Positions 34,476 through 42,997 of a DNA stretch of 64,000 nt are shown piece by piece. Source of the DNA: an uncultured Sphingobacteriaceae bacterium (lineage in GTDB: Bacteria > Bacteroidota > Bacteroidia > Sphingobacteriales > Sphingobacteriaceae); the NCBI GenBank assembly GCA_946480915.1, contig CAMLLO010000019.1:18907-82906 (forward strand), given 5' to 3'. Under the pieces are notes generated by a model. That model did not search any database. It was not told the DNA's origin and saw nothing but the letters and a program-made list of their open reading frames with translations. The position numbers were made by a program, and so were the translations under genes. Position 1 is the stretch's first letter. Every line of letters starts with the position of its first letter.

Positions 34476-35168
34476 TTATTTCTGTAACATCAAATTTTTT
34501 AAATTAATACTTCCACAATGAATTTCTTTACCGTTAATTCTATAAAAAAGATTTTGCCCTTTTAGGCCAAGTCCTGTTCGCAAGGTACCATCTACTCCTC
34601 GATTAAAGAGCGTTACGACATAAAACGCACTTGATTCTTTTGGATTAATAGTTCTTTTCAACGAAGACGCTTTTTGAAGACCTTTATCTAAAAAAGAGTT
34701 CAAAACTGGCAGACCATAATTAAACAAATGTTCTTTTTCAAGTATCATTGTATCGGAAGGAAGAAATAATTTAAAGTAGCGGCCGGCTGAAGATGGAAGT
34801 TCAAATGAATCTACAGGAAAATCAATCGTCAATCTAAAAGGATTAGCTGTTTCATTGATTATTCGAGTCCAAAATATAGCATAAACATATACCTTACCAT
34901 TAAGGTCAGTATATTTTTCTCCACCTTTTGGAAGACTGTTTTGTATGATTAGGCGCTTACCGATAGAATCAGTATACTCATACTTAGTGTAATTATATTT
35001 TTCGTTGGGTCCGGGGGAAGGGAGAGAGAAGAAGGAAGGAAGGGAAGTAACTATGTCTTTGATTTCGGACTTGATATTTTCTTTTGGAAGGTCTGGTTTG
35101 GTTTGCCCTCCACAGGAAGTGCAAAAAACAAACATCAAGAACAAAGTATATACGTGTACGTATTTCAT
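34476..35168 (-). CDS. Putative lipoprotein, unknown function
   Basis: 230 residues. The N-terminus has a hydrophobic signal and a lipobox ending in FCTSC followed by GGQ, so Cys19 should be lipidated. The segment right after it (GQTKPDLPKENIKSE) resembles the post-lipobox part of the Reg_prop proteins encoded next, implying a common origin of the export segment. The body is beta-rich with no recognised domain. It is the last gene of the minus-strand group of exported proteins, separated from the preceding gene by a perfect hairpin. Function unknown. Confidence 0.72.
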   Translation of the reverse strand: MKYVHVYTLFLMFVFCTSCGGQTKPDLPKENIKSEIKDIVTSLPSFFSLPSPGPNEKYNYTKYEYTDSIGKRLIIQNSLPKGGEKYTDLNGKVYVYAIFWTRIINETANPFRLTIDFPVDSFELPSSAGRYFKLFLPSDTMILEKEHLFNYGLPVLNSFLDKGLQKASSLKRTINPKESSAFYVVTLFNRGVDGTLRTGLGLKGQNLFYRINGKEIHCGSINLKNLMLQK

Positions 35169-35202
35169 AATTTTTTATTATTTAGTTTCAAAAATTATCC
35201 CT

Positions 35203-35235
35203 CTGGTCGTAGCGTCTCCGAGACGCTACGACCAG
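35203..35235. terminator. Perfect 16-bp stem hairpin with 1-nt centre
   Basis: CTGGTCGTAGCGTCTC (35203-35218) is followed after one base by its exact reverse complement (35220-35235). A stem this GC-rich between two minus-strand genes would terminate or strongly attenuate transcription. No long T-run follows on either strand, so it may instead be a copy of an interspersed palindromic element. Confidence 0.6.
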
Positions 35236-35276
35236 TATAGTAAACCAAGCGTTGCCTCACGCGCCCATCCAAATTT

Positions 35277-36377
35277 CTATTGCCTGCCAAAGGGTTTCCA
35301 TTTATCCCCAATAAGACTTTCTGTTCGTTCATCTTCTTCTGTATAGCTGGTAAAGATTTTTCCATCAAAGCGATGCAATATTGTTTCTCTGGTACCCACC
35401 CAAATAGCTCCAGTTTTATCTTCCGAAATTGACCAAATACTGTTATTGAGAAGTCCATCTTTTGTTGTAAAACGAGTGAAAGATTTACCATCGTAACGGC
35501 TAAGTCCATCGCCACCAAACCAAAGGTTTCCCTTTTTGTCTTCTATAATTCGGGCAACCATATCGCCGGATAAGCCATCTTTTTTTGTAAAACTTGTAAA
35601 GGATTTGCCATCATAACGGTAGGCTCCACTCCAATTGCTGAACCAAATATTTCCGTTTTTGTCTTGCAAAACGGGCCAAGCCCAATTGTCACCATTTGGT
35701 TTAAGATTGGTTATAGATTTACCATCGTAACGAAATACACCCTTATTAACCCGTCCACCAAACCAAATGTTACCTGCCTTATCTTCTAAAATATATTCCA
35801 CGTTATTGTTACTGCTCAAAAAACCACCTCCGCCTTCATTAACTATAAACGGAGTAAAGGATTTGCCATTGTAAATATAAACACCATCTATTGTGGCGAA
35901 CCATAGTTTTCCGCTTTTGTCCTGCATGATACTGAACACAGTATGCTCGCTGCGGAACTTGTTGGGAGGCATATTTTTTCGTAAGGGGATTTGGATTTCA
36001 GCAAATGTTTTACCATCATAAAGAACAAGTCCAGCGGCGGTACCTATCCAAATTTTACCATCTTTATCTTCCAACATATGGTTGACCGAATTATGGTTAA
36101 GTCCATTTGACGCTGTGAATTGAATGAACGATTTTCCGTCATATTTATAAATACCATCTCCGGTGGTGCCGAACCAAAGGTTACCGGCTTTGTCCTGCAG
36201 ACTACAATGAACATTGTTGCCTTTATCTTTTAGTGAGCCCAGATTTTTTATAAGTTTTGTTTGTCCGACAGATATTATTTTTGATACGCTTACGGTTTCT
36301 TTTGGTAAGTCTTTTTTGACTTGTCCGTTGCAGGTAGTGCCAAAAATTAATATTGTCACAAAAGTAAGAGTTTGCAT
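35277..36377 (-). CDS. Free-standing Reg_prop beta-propeller protein 1
   Basis: 366 residues. A short signal with Cys in FGTTCNGQ (probable lipobox) is followed by VKKDLPKE and then seven repeats of the two-component-regulator propeller type, each with a D-K-x-G-x-(I/L)-W-(F/I)-G core and ending YDGK. Seven repeats would close one propeller. In Bacteroidota such propellers usually form the periplasmic sensor of hybrid two-component systems, but this protein has no transmembrane, kinase or DNA-binding part, so it is an exported stand-alone propeller. It is probably part of the cluster with the genes at 36590 and 39363. Confidence 0.85.
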   Translation of the reverse strand: MQTLTFVTILIFGTTCNGQVKKDLPKETVSVSKIISVGQTKLIKNLGSLKDKGNNVHCSLQDKAGNLWFGTTGDGIYKYDGKSFIQFTASNGLNHNSVNHMLEDKDGKIWIGTAAGLVLYDGKTFAEIQIPLRKNMPPNKFRSEHTVFSIMQDKSGKLWFATIDGVYIYNGKSFTPFIVNEGGGGFLSSNNNVEYILEDKAGNIWFGGRVNKGVFRYDGKSITNLKPNGDNWAWPVLQDKNGNIWFSNWSGAYRYDGKSFTSFTKKDGLSGDMVARIIEDKKGNLWFGGDGLSRYDGKSFTRFTTKDGLLNNSIWSISEDKTGAIWVGTRETILHRFDGKIFTSYTEEDERTESLIGDKWKPFGRQ

Positions 36378-36589
36378 GTGCGAGAAATATTTTTAAATAG
36401 TTCAAAATGTGATTGATAGTTCTTATCTATTTGTCATTGGGCCTCGCCCTGCAATGACCGCTAACACGTTGCTTTGCAACAGATGGTACAGAGAAATGTC
36501 GATTTTTCAATAAGAAACAGCACTGTTAATTCTGTTCGTTTGCAAGCTGTATTGCTTAATTTTCCGCCGCATGGCATTCATTGGATAAA

Positions 36590-38110
36590 TCAATCCCGAA
36601 CGCAACGAACAGACTCTGCGTAAGAAGAAACATAGCCATCGAAACGGAAAACTTTTGTTTTAAGTGGTTTAGCAAAACTCATGTCCCATCCCCACGCTGT
36701 ACCTTCCTTACCCGCGGGTGTGGACGTAAACCAGAAACCGAAAAGACCCATCCGCTCATAACGATTATTTTTGCGAATACCTGCAGGAAGAGCGTTAAAC
36801 CCGCTGCTGTTAGTGCCGTTGCCGTCTTCCTCCCAGCCACTGACGCTTTTCAGGGCTTCGCCGGCCTTGTCCATTCCACCGAATTTAGTCACCAGCACAG
36901 ACCATTCGCTATCCGTTGCTAAATGCCAACCTTTGGGGCAGGCTTTTTTCGCTGCTTCCCAGGTGTAAAGCAAGCCAAACTTTTTTCGATTGCTCTCTTT
37001 GTCATCATAAGCGTAGCTCCCCTGCACTTTGTAGTTCAGATTTTGGGCCATCCAGGTAACCGTGGTGCCAGTCAAAGCATTTTTAAAGCTGATCGTTTTA
37101 TACGTTTGCCCATCGCGTGACTCGGTAAAGGTGCCGGTTGGTTGACCCTCTTTACTTTTAAAGTTCGTAAAGGTCTTTCCATCATAACGATACACTCCGT
37201 TTCCAGAGCCAACCCAAATACTTCCATCAAAAGCTTCTAAAATTCCAAAAAAAGCGTTATTTTCTCCTGCTGACTTCACGATGGTTTCAGTGGGTTTTTT
37301 ATTGGACAAGGACTTTCCATCATAACGTAAAAGCACAAAATTTTTGCCCACATGAGAACTACTCCAGATGTTTCCTTTTTTATCTTCGATTATATATAAA
37401 CCACCCCTCTTCGTTAAGTTGGTAACGATACTGCCATCGTAGCGCCAAAGACCATCAGCGTCACTGAACAAAATATTACCTTTTTTATCTTCGATTATAG
37501 TACCAACATTCCTAAAGGGTTTCCCCTTATGTGTTAAAACGGTAAATGTTTTCCCATCATAAAAACGGGTTCCGCCACCTGTGCCAAACCATAATTTACC
37601 GGTTTTGTCTTCAAGGAAAAGTATTTCTTTCGAGTTTTGAAAAGATTTCCCATCGTAACGGCTTGCTCCACCTCCAGTGCCGAACCAGATGTTGCCTTTT
37701 TTGTCTTCATAAATACTAAGAACAACATTACGAAGTCCCTCCTTAGTTGTGAAATGTTGAAAGGATTTTCCATCGTAATAATAAACACCCGAGCCAACTG
37801 TAGCGAACCAAAAATTTCCTTTTCTATTTTCTAAAACAGAAAAGAATCGGGCCGAACTCACTTTACTTGTAATATTGGTAAAAGATTTTCCATCGTATCG
37901 AATAATACCCTCCCATGAAGCCATCCAAATATTGCCCTTTCTATCTTGTATAATTGCACGAACGATCCTACTAGGACCATGGGTGGTGATTACACCTTTG
38001 GTTTCGGAGTTGGTAGGACCTTTTGATAGGTCTTTTTTGTTTTGTCCTTTACAGTAAGTGCAAAAAGCAAACAGCAGGAGGCAAGTATAGACGAAAAGGT
38101 ATCTTATCAT
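36590..38110 (-). CDS. Reg_prop propeller protein 2 with C-terminal FISUMP domain
   Basis: 506 residues. A lipobox-like signal (FCTYCKGQ) and NKKDLSKGP are followed by seven Reg_prop repeats to about residue 330 (cores such as DKKGNIWFGTGGG and YDGKSF). A FISUMP domain (Fibrobacter succinogenes major paralogous domain) then runs to the end, with TWMAQNLNYK, GLLYTWEAAKKACPKGWHLATD and FNALPAG visible. The FISUMP domain is a surface-protein module of unknown role, probably carbohydrate- or partner-binding. The propeller part is closely similar to the gene at 39363, which lacks FISUMP, so one arose from the other by duplication with domain gain or loss. Confidence 0.88.
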   Translation of the reverse strand: MIRYLFVYTCLLLFAFCTYCKGQNKKDLSKGPTNSETKGVITTHGPSRIVRAIIQDRKGNIWMASWEGIIRYDGKSFTNITSKVSSARFFSVLENRKGNFWFATVGSGVYYYDGKSFQHFTTKEGLRNVVLSIYEDKKGNIWFGTGGGASRYDGKSFQNSKEILFLEDKTGKLWFGTGGGTRFYDGKTFTVLTHKGKPFRNVGTIIEDKKGNILFSDADGLWRYDGSIVTNLTKRGGLYIIEDKKGNIWSSSHVGKNFVLLRYDGKSLSNKKPTETIVKSAGENNAFFGILEAFDGSIWVGSGNGVYRYDGKTFTNFKSKEGQPTGTFTESRDGQTYKTISFKNALTGTTVTWMAQNLNYKVQGSYAYDDKESNRKKFGLLYTWEAAKKACPKGWHLATDSEWSVLVTKFGGMDKAGEALKSVSGWEEDGNGTNSSGFNALPAGIRKNNRYERMGLFGFWFTSTPAGKEGTAWGWDMSFAKPLKTKVFRFDGYVSSYAESVRCVRD

Positions 38111-38171
38111 TTTATGGTTTTTATTTTTAAGAACTTCGAGAACCTATATGTTTTTGTGGAAGTTTGGAGTT

Positions 38172-39275
38172 TCAACATCCTTTATTGGGTATGGCATAAA
38201 TCACGTTGCCTGAAACAGATAACTTGAAGCCCCTATTTTCTACAGAGGGAAGTAACAGTTTCCATGTTTTACCCATGTCAGATGACCGGAATATACCATC
38301 TGAGCGACCACATATCAAATATTCACCCACTTGTTTGATTGACGAAATATACCATGAAGCCTGACGTAAGTCTATTTGTTTGATGAATGAACTATTCCAG
38401 GAAGGCTGAAGTCCTTCACCTATGACATTCCAGGTTTTTCCACTATCCAGTGAAATGTGTATTCTGTTAGTTTGGGTTATTGTATTGTAGGCTATAGCAG
38501 CAAATCCTCCATCAATACGTTCCACAGCGATACCAGCACCCCCTTCGCTAATCACACGATCCCAGTTTTCACCATCATCGGTCGATCTTAATATTCCCTG
38601 TGTGCTGGCAGCCAGGAGTACACCGTTTGACTCTACCATTTTCATTACCCAGCCTACAACATGCACATATTTCCAGGTTTTTCCACTGTTGGTGGATTTA
38701 AAAAGTGCGTTGTTGGAGCCGATGAAAACTGTGCCTCCGGTGGTTTCAAAAATGCTGCATACTTGTTTCTCTTTATATTTCGTGTACGCCCAATCTATCG
38801 TTCTGTTAATGCGTACGGCTTGCTCTTGAAAATTTGTGTACATGGGCGACCAATCACTCTTTCCGTTTATTTTTTGTAAAAATTGGCCCCTGAAATTATA
38901 GGCAAATATCCCCTTCTTGCCAGGGGCAATGCTACGCTGTTTACCAGGGAAAATCTCTTTTGTCCAAAAAGGAGTTGTGGAATTTGGTTCACTGTGATAT
39001 ATCCCATTTCCGGCACGTAAATAGAGCCCACTGTCATTTGTAAAGAAACCATCACTCTGCATACCTTCCCTCTGCAAATTTTCAGGCAGCCCTTTGCTAA
39101 TGTCCTGCCATGTTTGTCCGCCATCATTAGATTTAAAAACGATGGGGACAATCCCCGATGATTTGCCCTCTTTTATTGATTTCTTTTTTGCTTCGTTTCG
39201 TTTTGGTACAAAAAAAGAATTTAGTAGAAATAATACTAGGAGGATGGCCGGAACAAACACAAATGATCTTTTCAT
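38172..39275 (-). CDS. Exported Asp-box (BNR-repeat) beta-propeller protein
   Basis: 367 residues with an N-terminal hydrophobic signal or anchor (about 5-22). Five Asp-boxes of the form S-x-D/N-x-G-x-T/N-W are visible at about 49-56, 194-201, 231-238, 275-282 and 331-338, as in sialidase-like and Ycf48-like propellers. Catalytic residues of true sialidases (Arg triad, Tyr/Glu) are not evident, so it is a structural propeller and not a proven enzyme. It sits between two Reg_prop genes on the same strand and belongs to the same exported-propeller cluster. Confidence 0.8.
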   Translation of the reverse strand: MKRSFVFVPAILLVLFLLNSFFVPKRNEAKKKSIKEGKSSGIVPIVFKSNDGGQTWQDISKGLPENLQREGMQSDGFFTNDSGLYLRAGNGIYHSEPNSTTPFWTKEIFPGKQRSIAPGKKGIFAYNFRGQFLQKINGKSDWSPMYTNFQEQAVRINRTIDWAYTKYKEKQVCSIFETTGGTVFIGSNNALFKSTNSGKTWKYVHVVGWVMKMVESNGVLLAASTQGILRSTDDGENWDRVISEGGAGIAVERIDGGFAAIAYNTITQTNRIHISLDSGKTWNVIGEGLQPSWNSSFIKQIDLRQASWYISSIKQVGEYLICGRSDGIFRSSDMGKTWKLLLPSVENRGFKLSVSGNVIYAIPNKGC

Positions 39276-39362
39276 TTTTTTAATTTAAAGGTGAAACATA
39301 TTGATTTTAAAGTAGCGGAATTAACAGGCCGCAAATACACATTATTTCGGAACCTTTTACTT

Positions 39363-40439
39363 TTAAAGTCTTTTAACGGTCTTTCCATCATAACGATACA
39401 CCCCATCTGTAGCGCCAAACCAAATACTTCCATCACGAGCTTCTAAAATCCCAAAAAGACCGTTTTCTCCTGACTTAATTTCGGTTACAGTTGGCTTTTT
39501 ATTAGACAAGGATTTCTCATCATAACGCGAAAGTGCCCAATCTGGGCCATTATCACTTCGTGAACTAGTCCAAATGTTTCCTTTCCTGTCTTCGTAGACA
39601 TAACCAACAGAATTCCGCGTGAAATTTGTAAAAGTTCTGCCGTCATACCGCCAAAGGCCACCTCCACTGAGCCAGATATTGCCTTTTTTATCTTCGATTA
39701 TAGTATGAACTCTTGTAAGAGTTATGCCGTATTTTTTCGTAAGACTGGTATATGTTTTTCCATCATAAATGCAGACATCGCCCCCTGTGCCAAACCATAA
39801 TTTCCCTGTTTTGTCTTCAATGATTGTATGAATACGATTATTGGTCTCATTAATCATCCAATAAACTTCATAAAGTTCCGGATGATAATCCTCTTTATGG
39901 TAAACTGGTAAGCGGACAGAATCAGCAGGAGCATGGGTAGAGGGTGGCGCTTCTTTCATTTTAAAATTTCGAAAGGATTTTCCATCATAACGGCTTGCTC
40001 CATCATAAGTGCCGAACCAAATAATGCCGGCTTTATCTTCATAAATTTCGAAAACGGAGTTACTGGCAAGCCCCTCCTTTGTTGTATAATTTCGAAAGGA
40101 TTTTCCATCGTAATAATAAACACCTGAGCCAATAGACGCGAACCAAAAGTTTCCGCGTCGATCTTCCAGAACATCCCAGAATTTGTGAGAACCTAGTTTA
40201 CTTGTGAGATTGGTAAAAGATTTTCCATCGTAACGGATAATCCCTTCGGTTGAAACAAGCCACATGTTGCCCTTTCTATCTTGCCGGATGGTACGAACGG
40301 ATGTGGTAGGGCCGTGGGAGGTAATTACACCTTTGGTTTCGGAGTTGATAGGACCTTTTGATAGGTCTTTTTTGTTTTGTCCTTTACCGTAAGCGCAAAA
40401 AACAAACAGCAGGAGATAAGCAAATACGTATTTCATCAT
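39363..40439 (-). CDS. Free-standing Reg_prop beta-propeller protein 3
   Basis: 358 residues, seven Reg_prop repeats (cores such as DRKGNMWLVSTEG, DKAGIIWFGTYDG and DKTGKLWFGTGGD), closely related to the protein at 36590 over the propeller but ending right after the seventh repeat. A 20-odd-residue insertion with SVRLPVYHKEDYHPE lies between repeats 3 and 4. The lipobox Cys of the paralogue (CTYCKGQ) is Gly here (CAYGKGQ), so this copy may be secreted and not lipid-anchored. It is divergent from the membrane-anchored regulator at 40609, and the repeat boxes at 40524-40572 lie between them. Confidence 0.85.
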   Translation of the reverse strand: MMKYVFAYLLLFVFCAYGKGQNKKDLSKGPINSETKGVITSHGPTTSVRTIRQDRKGNMWLVSTEGIIRYDGKSFTNLTSKLGSHKFWDVLEDRRGNFWFASIGSGVYYYDGKSFRNYTTKEGLASNSVFEIYEDKAGIIWFGTYDGASRYDGKSFRNFKMKEAPPSTHAPADSVRLPVYHKEDYHPELYEVYWMINETNNRIHTIIEDKTGKLWFGTGGDVCIYDGKTYTSLTKKYGITLTRVHTIIEDKKGNIWLSGGGLWRYDGRTFTNFTRNSVGYVYEDRKGNIWTSSRSDNGPDWALSRYDEKSLSNKKPTVTEIKSGENGLFGILEARDGSIWFGATDGVYRYDGKTVKRL

Positions 40440-40523
40440 TGGTATGTTAATTTATTTATTGAAGCATTTTAAAAGGTTTTGATATTGATAGAGTAAAGCT
40501 ACATCCTATGCTTGCCGGTAGAG

Positions 40524-40572
40524 TGTAAAGAGTTGTAAAAAGAATGTAAACGGTTGTAAAGACTCTTGTAAT
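40524..40572 (+). promoter_or_regulatory. Five phased TGTAA(A/T) boxes, likely operator of the winged-helix regulator
   Basis: TGTAAA starts at 40524, 40534, 40545 and 40555, and TGTAAT at 40567, giving spacings of 10, 11, 10 and 12 bp. All boxes point the same way, so they face one side of the helix. OmpR/PhoB-type winged-helix proteins bind direct repeats about 11 bp apart. The array ends 36 bp before the start codon of such a regulator and 85 bp from the divergent Reg_prop gene, so autoregulation and control of the propeller genes are both plausible. Confidence 0.65.
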
Positions 40573-40608
40573 TAATCTTCTATCAGATAGAATAGCGTAC
40601 TTTTATAT

Positions 40609-41490
40609 ATGAATTTTAAGTACCTGTCAATTTTTATTTCTGCCTCTTTGCTTATCTTTTTCTATGGCTTTAGCGGAAGCCCGTTAAATGATACGGACTT
40701 TGAAGAGGCGAAAGAAATTATCATTATGAGGAAAATTGGACATGAAGTACTGCTTCATTCCGGTGATAGTACATCCAGAGTTTTGCCCGTAAAGCAGATT
40801 GCTGAAAATAAATATCAAATTCGATTTGCAAGTCAGTTTACCTTTAAACCTGATTCACTTGTAAAGATCATACACCAAACGATTGAAGCCAATCAGCTTC
40901 CTTCTGACTATATTGTAAACGTGATAGAATGCGCAAGCAATGAAATGATATTTGGGTATGCAATACTAAAAACTGAGCAGAAGAATATCGTACCCTGTAA
41001 AGGTCGACAGCAATCCAAAGGGTGCTATTTAATCAATATATCATTCCAACGGGCCAGCCTTTTAGGTTTACCAAAGAAGTTTGTATCTACCGGAATAGCC
41101 CTTTTTGCGTTGGTTTTAGTGTTTTCAGGACTGAAGATTTACCACAAAAAGAAAAGTATATCAGATAAAGGCGACAAGAGCTTTCAAGACAATTTCATCC
41201 GAATTGGGAAATATCATTTTTACAACGACAAGCAATACCTTATCAATAATACTGAACAAATAGAACTCACTCAGAAAGAATCTAAATTGTTATACATTTT
41301 TGCAAGCGCTCCTAATGAAATCATAGACAGAAACAGGTTGCAAAAAGAGATATGGGAAGATGAGGGCATAATTGTCGGCCGTAGCCTTGATGTGTTTATA
41401 TCAAAACTCAGAAAGAAACTGGAAAATGATTCTACAGTTAAACTTGTTAATATTCACGGGAAAGGATATAAGCTTGAAATTAGCTCTTAG
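40609..41490 (+). CDS. Membrane-anchored winged-helix (OmpR/PhoB-type DNA-binding) regulator
   Basis: 293 residues. The N-terminus is a signal or first membrane helix (about 4-22), then comes a periplasmic domain (about 25-157) with two Cys (130 and 139) that might pair, one clear membrane helix (158-177) followed by KKKS, and a cytoplasmic winged helix (about 198-292; IELTQKESKLLYIF, DRNRLQKEIW, GRSLDVFISKLRKKL, VNIHGKGYKLEI). This is the ToxR idea with reversed order: ToxR has the DNA-binding part first. No receiver domain is present, so it acts as a one-component sensor across the membrane. It probably controls the divergent exported-propeller cluster. Confidence 0.85.
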   Translation: MNFKYLSIFISASLLIFFYGFSGSPLNDTDFEEAKEIIIMRKIGHEVLLHSGDSTSRVLPVKQIAENKYQIRFASQFTFKPDSLVKIIHQTIEANQLPSDYIVNVIECASNEMIFGYAILKTEQKNIVPCKGRQQSKGCYLINISFQRASLLGLPKKFVSTGIALFALVLVFSGLKIYHKKKSISDKGDKSFQDNFIRIGKYHFYNDKQYLINNTEQIELTQKESKLLYIFASAPNEIIDRNRLQKEIWEDEGIIVGRSLDVFISKLRKKLENDSTVKLVNIHGKGYKLEISS

Positions 41491-41829
41491 GAAGAATCTC
41501 CTGTGGCTTTAGGCAAGTGTATGAGACCTAGAAATCGATCGTATAATCAATTCTAACTCCTTTTCCCAAGGATTAATCAATGACACGCAATGGATAGGAT
41601 TGTTCAACACGCACCTGATAGCGGTTTAAGTGCTATATGTGTGTGATATTGTTAGCGCGTGTTTTATTCGCGATTCGCGAATTGAAAATTTGTATTTTAT
41701 CTTATCAGGCAGCACCATGACCATTAAGACATCATATGCAATGGACAATCTTGAAAACTAATTGCGAGTAAAAATTTAACTTGAAAATGTTTACAGGATT
41801 CAAAAAAGGTATTATTTTGCATCAACAGT
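41491..41829. other. Intergenic stretch before the Abi_2 locus
   Basis: No gene was found. The stretch holds a hyphenated palindrome TTCGCGA-T-TCGCGAA (41667-41681), a possible operator, and AT-rich DNA. It leads into the structured RNA candidate at 41830. Confidence 0.5.
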
Positions 41830-41873
41830 ACTCGCCACGCTTAAATCCGAAAGGATTGCGTACCAGGGCGAGT
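41830..41873 (+). ncRNA. Candidate AbiF-type structured RNA upstream of the Abi_2 gene
   Basis: The sequence folds by eye into one long stem. ACTCGCC (41830-41836) pairs with GGCGAGT (41867-41873), ACGC (41837-41840) with GCGT (41858-41861), and AATCC (41844-41848) with GGATT (41853-41857) closed by a GAAA tetraloop. There is a 3-nt bulge on one side and a 5-nt ACCAG bulge on the other. T-rich DNA (CTTTTGCTTTTATA) follows. Abi_2/AbiF genes are known to be linked to a conserved non-coding RNA that acts as an RNA antitoxin, and this element lies 63 bp upstream of such a gene. The outer limits of the RNA are unknown. Confidence 0.6.
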
Positions 41874-41935
41874 CTTTTGCTTTTATAGGGTTTCCCCAAC
41901 ATACTATAGATTTCCTATGACTCCTCTGATTAATT

Positions 41936-42817
41936 ATGATTTACGATAAGAAAACGTTTACCATAGACGAGCATATACAGCGGTTGCGTGACAGACGAAG
42001 AACTGGCAAGGCATTATTTGTCGCATGTAAGTTATTATAGACTTGCAGGTTATTGGTGGCCCATGCAAATTGATAAGGAAAAGCATCAATTTAAAGCAAA
42101 CAGCAAGTTTGAAGATGTGGTTTCCCTATACAATTTTGACCGGGAGTTGAGAATCTTACTTTTTGATGTCATCGAGAAAATCGAAATCAGTCTTCGCACC
42201 AAGCTTATCTATAGCCTTTCGCATGAATTCGACCCTTGGTGGTTTCAGAATACAACAATTTTTCAAGATTCGGGAGCAATAATAGAAACTTTGGCGAGCA
42301 TTAAAGAGGAGGTTGACCGTTCAAAGGATATCTTTATCAAAGAACATAAGAAAAAATACAAGGAGGATTTGCGATTTCCACCCGCATGGAAAACTCTGGA
42401 ATTGACAAGCTTCGGTTCTCTGTCTAAACTATACGGGAATCTTAAAAACACCATTAAATCAAAAGATACCATTGCTCAGGAATTGGGTGCAGTAAATCAC
42501 ACCTTCTTGCCAAGTTGGCTGCAATCAATTGCTCAAATCAGAAATTATTGTGCTCATCATAGTCGTTTATGGAATAAGAATCTGCCAGGCACTCCTAAAT
42601 TGCTTCCAAAGCCTCCCTGCAGATGGGTAAGTGATGTACCTACGATACATCAAAATTGTACATGCATCTCTGCATTATGAGATATTTGGTTAACATTATA
42701 GCACCTGAAAATTCATTTTCTGTAAAACTACAAGAGTTACTTGCCATGTATCCATCCGTTGATCCGAATGCTTTAGGGATGAAACCTGATTGGACAAAAG
42801 AACTGTTATGGAATTAG
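41936..42817 (+). pseudogene. Abi_2/AbiF-type abortive-infection HEPN protein, two frameshifts
   Basis: The gene opens at ATG 41936 with MIYDKKTFTIDEHIQRLRD, then the frame breaks near 41990. From GTG 41988 another frame gives TDEELARHYLSHVSYYRLAGYW and continues through FDRELRILLFDVIEKIEISLR to the HEPN RNxxxH-type motif in RNYCAHHSRLWN. Near 42650 it breaks again, and the end (LYMHLCIMRYLVN...MKPDWTKELLW) is in a third frame, stopping at 42817. About 290 residues would be expected for the intact protein. HEPN proteins of this family are RNA-cleaving toxins used in phage defence. The catalytic motif survives, but the gene appears dead unless the breaks are sequencing errors. Confidence 0.8.
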
Positions 42818-42997
42818 CTGAACACAAATGCAATTTATGCCTTTGTACCATCATTAAATGACTATTAGCAAGGTCAAGGAGATGGACTACAAAATGTGCC
42901 CGCGCAAAAAAAGTTCAAATTATCCATACCTCAGTCGAAGATAAAATTCCAGCTTCATGAACTGTTAAGCCACCCCTTACTGAAGAAGATAAAGCTG
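42818..42997. other. Decayed stretch between Abi_2 and integrase remnants
   Basis: About 180 bp without recognisable genes. Open frames on both strands here (for example 42896-43171 on plus) run antisense to the integrase fragment and look spurious. Confidence 0.4.

Noticed and set aside
41988..42680. Abi_2 gene as an intact 230-residue protein from GTG 41988
   Set aside because: The N-terminal IDEHIQRLRD block and the C-terminal block are present in other frames on both sides, so this is only the middle of a broken gene.
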